A DNA stretch of 24,196 nucleotides from an uncultured Collinsella sp. (GTDB lineage Bacteria; Actinomycetota; Coriobacteriia; Coriobacteriales; Coriobacteriaceae). The position numbers were made by a program, and so were the translations under genes. Position 1 is the stretch's first letter; every line of letters starts with the position of its first letter. The DNA is taken from assembly GCA_902496455.1 (NCBI GenBank), contig CABVAY010000033.1, positions 1-24,196 of the forward strand, read 5' to 3'. This document shows positions 8,007 through 14,581 of the stretch, piece by piece. The notes under the pieces were generated by a model that searched no databases, had not been told where the DNA came from, and worked only from the letters and a program-made list of their open reading frames with translations.

Positions 8007-8067
8007 TGCGGTGAAGTAGGGATTGAATGGCGGCTTCTGCCCACCAAACAGTCCTTATTTCACCGCA
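8007..8067. repeat. inverted repeat downstream of rsmB
   Basis: TGCGGTGAAGTAGGGA (8007-8022) pairs over 16 bases with TCCTTATTTCACCGCA (8052-8067), with two G-U wobbles, around a 29-base loop. It is smaller and less regular than the other palindromes here. It may be an older copy of the same kind of element, or a processing hairpin at the end of the def-fmt-rsmB region. There is no U-tract directly after it. Confidence 0.55.
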
Positions 8068-8099
8068 TCTCATAAGGAAACCTGGGTAGCTAAAGAATC

Positions 8100-8135
8100 A
8101 GCCCCGCGATCGGTGTCGATCGCGGGGCTGTTTGG
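8100..8135. terminator. bidirectional intrinsic terminator between rsmB and the zinc-ribbon gene
   Basis: AGCCCCGCGATCG (8100-8112) and CGATCGCGGGGCT (8117-8129) form a perfect 13-bp stem with a GTGT loop. On the plus strand TGTTTGGTT follows; on the minus strand GATTCTTT follows. It lies between two convergent genes, so it probably serves both. Confidence 0.8.
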
Positions 8136-8138
8136 TTC

Positions 8139-8375
8139 CTAGTGGCTGTGCGGGCAGTTGGCGCAGCAGCCGCTGGTGGCGCTGGTGCTGGAGCCGCCGC
8201 TTCGCTGATCGGTGTTGTAGAAACCGCTGCCCTCAAATTTAATGCCGCTGGCCGAGAACGTCTTGGCCGCCGGGGCACCGCAGCTGGGGCACACGACCTC
8301 GGGAGTCTCGGACATGGGATGCTCAACCTCAAACACGTTGCCGCAGCTCGAGCACTTGTAATCGTAGCGCGCCAT
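8139..8375 (-). CDS. FmdB-type zinc-ribbon protein
   Basis: This 78-residue protein begins with the typical FmdB-family pattern: MARYDYKCSSCG, then a second CPSCG, giving four likely zinc ligands (C8, C11, C29, C32). The tail is Ser/Gly-rich and ends in a Cys/His cluster (C70, C71, C74, H76, H78) that might bind another metal. The family is named after a putative regulator of formamidase, but its molecular role is unknown, so no function is assigned. AAGGAAG supports ATG 8375. It lies downstream of the GH13-GH77 gene on the same strand with only a weak hairpin between, so some co-transcription is possible. Confidence 0.85.
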   Translation of the reverse strand: MARYDYKCSSCGNVFEVEHPMSETPEVVCPSCGAPAAKTFSASGIKFEGSGFYNTDQRSGGSSTSATSGCCANCPHSH

Positions 8376-8397
8376 AATACTTCCTTTTCAGCACAAA

Positions 8398-8419
8398 GCG
8401 GGCAGATTACTCTGCCCGC
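8398..8419 (-). terminator. hairpin after the GH13-GH77 gene, weak terminator
   Basis: GCGGGCAGA (8398-8406) and TCTGCCCGC (8411-8419) form a perfect 9-bp stem with a TTAC loop. On the minus strand only UUUGUG follows, so termination is probably partial. It lies 45 bases after the stop codon of the large glucan gene and 23 bases before the start of the zinc-ribbon gene. Confidence 0.5.
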
Positions 8420-8463
8420 ATAAATTCAAACGTCTGTAACTGTACCCTATATCGGGGGTTTTA

Positions 8464-11400
8464 TCACGCTTCGCTCCAGAATCTATGGTTGTTGCGAAGG
8501 AGCTGTGCGGTTTTGTTCTCGGCGGCTGCAATGTCCGCCTCGTCAGCCTGCCAGGTCCAGTTGCCCGTGGCCACGCCCGGAACGTTCATGCGCGCGTCGT
8601 CGCCAAGCCCCAGGACATCCTGCAGTGGCATCATCACCAGGGGAGCGTCGCTTGCCAGCGCGTCGCTCATCAGCTTGGCCGCCACCTCAACACCGCTCGG
8701 TTCATCGCCGCCCGCAAAGGTACGGGTGCACCAACCGGCCAGCGTCGACGTATCGTGCGTCGAGGTGTACAGAATCTTGCCGGGCGTGGGATGCACACCG
8801 CAACGAACGTCGTAGTCGCTAAACTCCAGCACGTCCATGCCGGGGAAACCGCAGGTCGATGCCATGGCACGAACACCGGGCGTCAGATAGCCCAAGTCCT
8901 CAGCGATAAAGTTGAGCGGACCCAGTTCGTCATAGGCGGTCTGGAACAGGTCCTTGCCCGGGCCCGCCAGCCAGCGGCCGTCGGCGCATGCCTTGCCCGC
9001 GGGAATGCTGTAATAGCTGTGGAATCCCAGGAAGTGATCCAGACGCACGCGGTCGTAGAGCGAGAACGCGCGGCGCAGACGATCCATCCACCAACTATAG
9101 CCGTTCTGCTTCATGTGGTCCCAGCGGAACGTCGGGTTGCCCCACACCTGGCCCTCGGGCGCAAAGTTGTCGGGTGGTGCGCCGGAAATCTCAATCGCCT
9201 TGCCGGTATCGGACAGCCAGAAGTTCTCGGGTTCGCTCCACGCGTCTGCCGAATCGTCGGACACGTACATAGGAATATCGCCGATAACCTCGATGCCTTT
9301 CTTGTGCGCATAGTTCATGAGCTCACACCAAGCCAGGTCAAAGCGGTACTGCATGTACGCCTGCAGCTCGGCCTCGTCGTGGAAGCGTTTGTCGTCGATC
9401 AGATGCTCGTTGTAGCGCGCGACATCTGCCGGCCAATCATGGCGCGACTCGCCCTCAAAGTACTTCTTAACGGCCATGTAGACGCAGTATTTCTCGAGCC
9501 AATCGGCATTGCGATGTTTAAACGCGGTGTACAGCGGATCGGCATCCTCGCCTCCGCGGGCCTTCCAGGTCTCAAAGTCGGCTGCCAGCTCCTCGTGGCT
9601 TTCGGGCAGCAGGTCGATATTGCCTGCAAAGGCCGAAGGACCGGCGTAAGGGGAGCGGAAGAAGTCCGTGGGGTTGACGGGGAGAACCTGCCAGTAGCGC
9701 ATGCCCATGGCGGCCAGATGGTCGATAAAACGACGCGTGGGCGCGCCGATCGTACCGGGCTTGCCGTCGTCGGTCGGCACCGATGTGATATGGCATACAA
9801 CACCCGCACCGTGATCGAGCGGCTCCTGCAGGCGCTGCTCGGCGTGGTGATAGATGATCGACGACCCCAGCGGATACAGATCGAGCGTGACGGTACCGTT
9901 GTGGATTTCGCACTCGTGGCCGCTGATCACGTCGCTCGCACATTCGCCGAGCGCCGGGATCGTCACGCAGTGCGAATTGCGCAGGCTGCGGTTGATGATA
10001 ACCGTTGCGGCCTCACCGTCTTTACCGGTACGCGTATAGGCGAGTACCTCGTCGTTGAGCGCAAAGGCCTTGATCTCGCCGTCAACCATAAACGGCAGGG
10101 CGCGGCGCACGGCCGAGGCGTTTTTAAGGATAGCGAGTGTATCGAAGTCGTGCAGGTCTTTCTTCATGGGCAGCGTGCGGCGATTGCCCGGATCCGTCAG
10201 ACCCTCAAGGCCGTACTCGTCGCCATAGTAAATCGAAGGCACGCCGGGGAACGTCATCTGCATGAGCGTTGCAAGCCAAAAACGGCTCTTGGCCAGGCCC
10301 ATGGAGTTTTCGTCCAGGCGCCACTTGCTGCGCTCGCTTTCGGGCAGTTGCGACTCGTCGGGGCCACCGCCGAGCACCGAGATGATACGTGGACGGTCAT
10401 GGCTCGACAGCAGGTTGAGCGCGCAGGATAGAGCCTCGCGCGGATAATTCTCACGTAGGGTTTCGATATCCTCGGCTGCCTGGTAGGCGTTCTTGTAGCC
10501 CATCAAAAAGCCGATGACCATGTCGCGGAAGGGATAATCCATAGCCGAGTCAAGCTCGAATCCCTGCAGGTAACGACGCAGGTGGCCATAGCTGATCTTG
10601 TTGGAGGCGTCTTCCCAGACCTCGCCGAGCAGCAGCGCGTCGGGCTTCTCGGCGAGCACGGCCTTTTTGATCTCGGCCAGGAAGTCATCGGAAAGTTCGT
10701 CGGCCACATCCAGGCGCCAGCCGTGAGCGCCGGCGCGCAGCCATTTGCGTATGATACCGTCCTTGCCCAGGAGCCGCTCGCGCACCAGCTCGGAGCTCTC
10801 ATTGATGGCGGGCATATTGCCCACGCCCCACCAGCAATCGTACGAGCCGTCCTCGTGGAAATAAAACGCATCGCGCCACGGCGAATCCTCGCTCTGCCAC
10901 GCGCCCACGCCGGGGTAGTTGCCGTAGCGGTTGAAGTAGATCGAATCGTCGCCCGTGTGGTTGAATACACCGTCCAGGATGATGGAAATGCCGAGCTTTT
11001 CGGCCGCCTGACACAGCTCGGTAAAGTCCTGCTCGGTGCCCAGGATCGGGTCGATCTTGCTGTAATCGGCCGTGTCGTAGCGGTGGTTGCTCGCTGCTTC
11101 GAAAATGGGGTTGAGGTAGACGGCTGTAAAGCCCAGTTCGGCGATGCGGGGTAGGTCTTCTTGGATACCCTTGAGCGATCCGCCGTAGAAGTCCCAGGTC
11201 TTGATGGAGCCGTCCTCGGCGCGCTCATACACGGGCGGCTCGTTCCAGTCCTCGACCATGCGGCGTTGGATTCCGTTGCGAGGCTTTTCGACCTGAGCCA
11301 GCGTGCGCTCGCGCCAGTGCTCATCGCGGGCATAGCGATCGGGGAAGATCTGGTAGACCATGCCGCGCTCGTACCACTCGGGTCGAACTTCGCGGTGTTT

Positions 11401-11760
11401 GTAGACGGTGACCTGGAACGACGGCACCTCGGCGTAGTCGTAGGTTACGCCCTCGCCGCCGGTGCGGCCCTGCGGTGCGCCCAGGCGAACCTCGGGCTGG
11501 CCCTCGATATTGCAGATAAAGCTGTACCAGATAAGACAGGGCTCAGTGCACTCAAGCTCTACGGTAAATATGCCGTCGCCCTCATGTGTCATGGGATACC
11601 GAGACTCACCGATTTCATCGACCCAGGTGCGCAGCGTAAGCGTTGCCTGGTTGGGGTCGGCATCCTCCAGAATCACGGAGAGCGAAAGGGTAGTTCCTGT
11701 GGTCACAGCGCCAAACGGAGTGCGAAACTGCGGCAGACGGCTGTTGTGAATCAATCTCAT
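8464..11760 (-). CDS. GH13 alpha-glucan hydrolase fused to GH77 4-alpha-glucanotransferase
   Basis: One 1098-residue reading frame holds two complete enzymes. Residues 1-120 form a beta-rich N-terminal module like those of neopullulanase-type GH13 enzymes. Residues 125-640 are a GH13 barrel with nucleophile D351 (GWRLDVADE), acid/base E380 (LLGEVWE) and H454-D455 (LLSSHDRPR). From about 645 to the end it is a MalQ-type GH77 domain with D908 (VRLDHFLGF), E954 (FIAEDLG) and D1003 (STHDTSTL). All catalytic residues are present. The protein probably trims or debranches alpha-glucans and disproportionates the released maltodextrins, completing glycogen turnover with GlgP. It has its own promoter with two copies of the GTTT(T)ACCA motif. 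No clear Shine-Dalgarno precedes ATG 11760. Automatic pipelines may call such proteins bifunctional GlgX/4-alpha-glucanotransferase; exact substrate preference is unproven. Confidence 0.92.
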   Translation of the reverse strand: MRLIHNSRLPQFRTPFGAVTTGTTLSLSVILEDADPNQATLTLRTWVDEIGESRYPMTHEGDGIFTVELECTEPCLIWYSFICNIEGQPEVRLGAPQGRTGGEGVTYDYAEVPSFQVTVYKHREVRPEWYERGMVYQIFPDRYARDEHWRERTLAQVEKPRNGIQRRMVEDWNEPPVYERAEDGSIKTWDFYGGSLKGIQEDLPRIAELGFTAVYLNPIFEAASNHRYDTADYSKIDPILGTEQDFTELCQAAEKLGISIILDGVFNHTGDDSIYFNRYGNYPGVGAWQSEDSPWRDAFYFHEDGSYDCWWGVGNMPAINESSELVRERLLGKDGIIRKWLRAGAHGWRLDVADELSDDFLAEIKKAVLAEKPDALLLGEVWEDASNKISYGHLRRYLQGFELDSAMDYPFRDMVIGFLMGYKNAYQAAEDIETLRENYPREALSCALNLLSSHDRPRIISVLGGGPDESQLPESERSKWRLDENSMGLAKSRFWLATLMQMTFPGVPSIYYGDEYGLEGLTDPGNRRTLPMKKDLHDFDTLAILKNASAVRRALPFMVDGEIKAFALNDEVLAYTRTGKDGEAATVIINRSLRNSHCVTIPALGECASDVISGHECEIHNGTVTLDLYPLGSSIIYHHAEQRLQEPLDHGAGVVCHITSVPTDDGKPGTIGAPTRRFIDHLAAMGMRYWQVLPVNPTDFFRSPYAGPSAFAGNIDLLPESHEELAADFETWKARGGEDADPLYTAFKHRNADWLEKYCVYMAVKKYFEGESRHDWPADVARYNEHLIDDKRFHDEAELQAYMQYRFDLAWCELMNYAHKKGIEVIGDIPMYVSDDSADAWSEPENFWLSDTGKAIEISGAPPDNFAPEGQVWGNPTFRWDHMKQNGYSWWMDRLRRAFSLYDRVRLDHFLGFHSYYSIPAGKACADGRWLAGPGKDLFQTAYDELGPLNFIAEDLGYLTPGVRAMASTCGFPGMDVLEFSDYDVRCGVHPTPGKILYTSTHDTSTLAGWCTRTFAGGDEPSGVEVAAKLMSDALASDAPLVMMPLQDVLGLGDDARMNVPGVATGNWTWQADEADIAAAENKTAQLLRNNHRFWSEA

Positions 11761-11801
11761 AATACGGTCCAGTTCAATAGAATCATGGCCTGCTGGCCAT
11801 G
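11757..11801 (-). promoter_or_regulatory. short upstream ORF and hairpin before the GH13-GH77 gene
   Basis: On the minus strand, ATG at 11786-11784 opens a nine-codon frame (MILLNWTVL) whose TGA (11759-11757) overlaps the start codon of the large gene as ATGA. A hairpin CATGGCC-TGCT-GGCCATG (11784-11801) covers the start of this small frame. The large gene lacks a good ribosome-binding site, so coupling to the small frame is conceivable. The small frame itself has only a poorly spaced CAGG upstream, so this stays tentative. Confidence 0.25.
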
Positions 11802-11859
11802 GGCTTTACGCACAAAATGTAAGTATATCTGTTGTACACAGGCTGTATAAACAACATCC

Positions 11860-11913
11860 GTTTACCATCGGCGAACGGTTGTCCTAGAAAATCGTTTTAC
11901 CATCCAAATTATA
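11860..11913 (-). promoter_or_regulatory. promoter -10 box and two operator-like sites for the GH13-GH77 gene
   Basis: On the minus strand a perfect TATAAT (11913-11908) is followed three bases later by GATGGTAAAAC (11904-11894) and, 35 bases further, by GATGGTAAAC (11869-11860). The plus-strand readings are GTTTTACCATC and GTTTACCATC, the same motif found at the glgB/HAD promoters. The first site would sit at the transcription start, as expected for a repressor. I see no good -35 hexamer, so an activator is also possible. The remaining bases of the gap up to 11967 are AT-rich with no gene. Confidence 0.5.
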
Positions 11914-11967
11914 GCGATATTCGAAAACGCCTATACCGATACTATTTGTAGCCAAACAAAAGTACTT

Positions 11968-12099
11968 CGGTTTACTACGACGAATTGAATGGTCTTAACC
12001 ACGGTCATTATGATGATATTAAAACCGCAGGTAGAAGCGTTGCCAATTTCGTAGATTACTCGCTGTGGTCGGCCGGAGCCATTTTATCGTAGTAAACCG
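11968..12099. repeat. inverted repeat with TACTACG ends
   Basis: CGGTTTACTACGA (11968-11980) is exactly repeated in inverse at 12087-12099, 106 bases away. Just inside both arms, AATGG also recurs in matching orientation. The space between has no open frame with a ribosome-binding site. The TACTACG/CGTAGTA core also marks the ends of the element at the right edge of the window, which suggests a dispersed family. Confidence 0.6.
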
Positions 12100-12127
12100 G
12101 CCCTCTTTTTAATACAGAAGTTCAACC

Positions 12128-12166
12128 AAAAAGAGGACGCCTGGTTAGGACGCCCTCTTTTGCTTT
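12128..12166. terminator. terminator after glgA
   Basis: AAAAGAGGACGCC (12129-12141) and GACGCCCTCTTTT (12149-12161) form a 13-bp stem with two G-U pairs and a seven-base loop. On the minus strand the stem ends in CCTCTTTTT, a normal U-tract, and lies 30 bases after the glgA stop codon. It closes the glgBPCDA transcript. The A/T-flanked stem could also work on the plus strand. Confidence 0.75.
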
Positions 12167-12191
12167 GAGGATTAAGTTTTAATCGTCCGGA

Positions 12192-14492
12192 TTAGTGGCG
12201 CTTGCGGGTGGCCGTTGCCTTACGGACGGAGGTCTTCTTGGTCGGAGCCTTTTCCTCAGTGGGAGCGGCGGGGGAGACCGGGGCCTCCTTGACGGGCTCG
12301 GTCTTTGCCGTAGCCTTCGGAGCGGTCTTGACCTCGGCGGCCTTCGGCGCCGGCTCGGCCTTAGCCTCAGCCTTGGGAGCAGCAGCCTTGGTCGTGGTTT
12401 TCTTAGCCGTCGTCGTTGCTCGCTTGCGCGTGGTGGTCTTGGCGGCCGGCTTGGTCTCAACGGTTGCCTCGGCCTTGGGCTCGGCGCCCGCCTCCTCGAC
12501 TTTGGCGGCCGGCTTCGCGGCGGCCTTCGGGGTCGTCTTCGCGGCGGCCTTCGTCGTAGCAGTCTTCGTGGTCGTCGACTTCGTTGCCGTGGCCTTCTTG
12601 GTGGTCGCGGTCTTGGGCGCGGTCGTTTTCTTGGCAGCGGTCTTGGCCGGAGCCTTTGCCGCAGGCTTAGCCTCGACGGCGGCGGCCTTCTTGGCGGCTG
12701 CGGTGGTGCGCTTGCGCGTGGTCGTTGTCTTGGCAGCGGTGGTCTTGCTTGCGGTCGCGGTCTCGCTCGCAGCGGTCTTCGTGGCCGTGGCCTTCTTGGC
12801 CGTCGTCTTACGAGTCGCGGTCTTCTTTGCCGCAGGCTTTGCAGCAGGCTTCACCTCGGGCTCGGGCTCGGGCTCGGGAGCAGCCTCGACCTTCACCTTA
12901 GGATCGGCCTTAACGGGCTCAGCTTCAACCGGCTTCTCTTCGGCCTTGGGCTCCTCAGCGGCCACCGGCTCAGCAACAGCCTCAGGCTCCTCAGCCGCAA
13001 CCTCAACCACAGCCGCCGGGCGCTCAATCTCCGGATGCATAAAGAAGTACAGGTCCAGATACTTATCGGCCGAACGCGTCCAGCTAAAGTCCTGGCTCAT
13101 GGCCTGCGTGACCAGCTGATCCCACGCTTCGCGGTTATCCCAGAACAGGCGCGCCGCGCGGAACACCGCGTCGCCCATCTCGTCGCCGTTAAAGTTGCTA
13201 AACGAGAAGCCCGTGCCCTCGCCGGTAAACTCGTTATACGGGATCACCGTGTCCTTCAGACCACCAGTCTCGCGAACAATCGGCAGGGTGCCGTAGCGCA
13301 TGGCGATGATCTGCGACAGGCCGCAGGGCTCAAACTTCGAAGGCATCAGGAACATGTCGGCGGCGGCATACATGCGCTGCGACAGCGCTGGATCGAACTC
13401 GATGCGCGCGGCCATGGTGCCGGGGTACTTGTCCTGGAAATAGCGCAGGCCGTCCTCGTAGTCGCGGTCGCCGGTACCCAACACGGCTACCTGCACGCCG
13501 CCGTCCAGAATGCGGTCGAGCGCGTACATGACCAGGTCCATACCCTTTTGGCGCGTCAGGCGTGTGACCATAACCATAAGCGGACGGTCGTCGCGCACCT
13601 CGAGACCCAGCTCTTCCTGCAGCTTGGCCTTGCATACGGCCTTGCCGGAACGGTCCTCCACCGTGTAGTTGGCGGCAATGCGCTTGTCGGTCGCCGGGTC
13701 AAAGCCTGCCACATCAATGCCGTTGAGGATGCCCTGCAGCGCGTACGAACGCTCGCGCAGCACGCCGTCCAGGCCCTCGCCAAACTCGGGCGTCTGGATC
13801 TCGTTGGCATAGGTGGGACTCACCGTGGTGATGGCGTCGGCATAGCGCAGCGCGCCCAGCATGTAGTTGACGCTGCAGGCATCGCAACGCAGCTGCGAGG
13901 CGGCCGCGGGAATATGCGCCACACCCAGGATGTCCTCCATCACGGTATCGCTAAACTGGCCCTGGAACGCCACGTTGTGGATCGAGAATACGGTCTTGAC
14001 GCGATCGTACAGCGGCAGGCCCTGGTAGAACTCGCGCAAGAACACGGGCGCCAGTGCCGTCTGCCAGTCGTTGCAGTGCAGGATGTCGCACTCAAAACCG
14101 GCCGGCAGGTGCTGCAGACTCTCGGTGATGGCCTTGGAGAAGAACGCAAAGCGCTCGCCGTCGTCAAAGAAGCCGTACGGATAGTCGCGCGCAAAGTAGC
14201 GCTCGTTGTCGATGAACATATAGGTGACGCCGTCGTGCTCGAGCTTCTCGAGACCGCAGTACTCGTTACGCCAGCCCAGGCTCACGTAAAAATCGGAGAA
14301 GTGCTCCATCTGCGCCTTGTACTCGTCCTTGATGGTGGCGTACTTGGGCACCATCACGATGACTTCGGCGCCGGCGCGCACAAGCGCCGCGGGCAGCGAG
14401 CCCGCCACGTCACCCAGGCCACCGGTCTTAACGAACGGTGCGCACTCGGCCGAGGCAAACACGATCTGCATCTTTTTGCTGGAATCTGCCAT
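12192..14492 (-). CDS. glgA: glycogen synthase (ADP-glucose) with long polybasic C-terminal tail
   Basis: GlgA extends alpha-1,4-glucan chains from ADP-glucose. Residues 1-485 are a complete GT5 enzyme: the KTGGLGD nucleotide-binding loop is at 22-28, and the C-terminal FEPCGLSQIIAMRYG active-site segment is near 387-401. Family members are usually about 480 residues, but this protein has 766. Residues about 492-547 are Glu/Pro/Ala-rich and acidic. Residues about 548-766 are almost only Ala, Lys and Thr with some Arg, in histone-H1-like KKTT/AAK units, and contain no recognisable fold. ATG 14492 is chosen because GGGAG (complement of 14497-14503) precedes it; an in-frame TTG at 14510 lacks support. 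It is the last gene of the glycogen operon. The frame is intact, so the tail is probably translated. Confidence 0.96.
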   Translation of the reverse strand: MADSSKKMQIVFASAECAPFVKTGGLGDVAGSLPAALVRAGAEVIVMVPKYATIKDEYKAQMEHFSDFYVSLGWRNEYCGLEKLEHDGVTYMFIDNERYFARDYPYGFFDDGERFAFFSKAITESLQHLPAGFECDILHCNDWQTALAPVFLREFYQGLPLYDRVKTVFSIHNVAFQGQFSDTVMEDILGVAHIPAAASQLRCDACSVNYMLGALRYADAITTVSPTYANEIQTPEFGEGLDGVLRERSYALQGILNGIDVAGFDPATDKRIAANYTVEDRSGKAVCKAKLQEELGLEVRDDRPLMVMVTRLTRQKGMDLVMYALDRILDGGVQVAVLGTGDRDYEDGLRYFQDKYPGTMAARIEFDPALSQRMYAAADMFLMPSKFEPCGLSQIIAMRYGTLPIVRETGGLKDTVIPYNEFTGEGTGFSFSNFNGDEMGDAVFRAARLFWDNREAWDQLVTQAMSQDFSWTRSADKYLDLYFFMHPEIERPAAVVEVAAEEPEAVAEPVAAEEPKAEEKPVEAEPVKADPKVKVEAAPEPEPEPEVKPAAKPAAKKTATRKTTAKKATATKTAASETATASKTTAAKTTTTRKRTTAAAKKAAAVEAKPAAKAPAKTAAKKTTAPKTATTKKATATKSTTTKTATTKAAAKTTPKAAAKPAAKVEEAGAEPKAEATVETKPAAKTTTRKRATTTAKKTTTKAAAPKAEAKAEPAPKAAEVKTAPKATAKTEPVKEAPVSPAAPTEEKAPTKKTSVRKATATRKRH

Positions 14493-14514
14493 ATTGTCTC
14501 CCTGTTGCAATTCG

Positions 14515-14550
14515 AGAATAGCCGCCTGGCGCTAACCGGGCGGCTATTCT
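14515..14550 (-). promoter_or_regulatory. strong hairpin between glgD and glgA, no U-tract
   Basis: AGAATAGCCGCC (14515-14526) pairs perfectly with GGCGGCTATTCT (14539-14550). Three more pairs inside leave a six-base loop CGCTAA, for about 15 bp in all. On the minus strand CGAATTGC follows, so it is not a standard terminator. It lies 23 bases before the glgA start. A role in mRNA processing, stability or partial attenuation of glgA is inferred. Confidence 0.55.
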
Positions 14551-14581
14551 ACATGTTACGAGTGATGTTGCGGTGTCAACG

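Noticed and set aside
8485..10431. Open frame of 648 codons on the plus strand opposite the GH13-GH77 gene
   Set aside because: Antisense shadow of a gene whose two domains are both complete.
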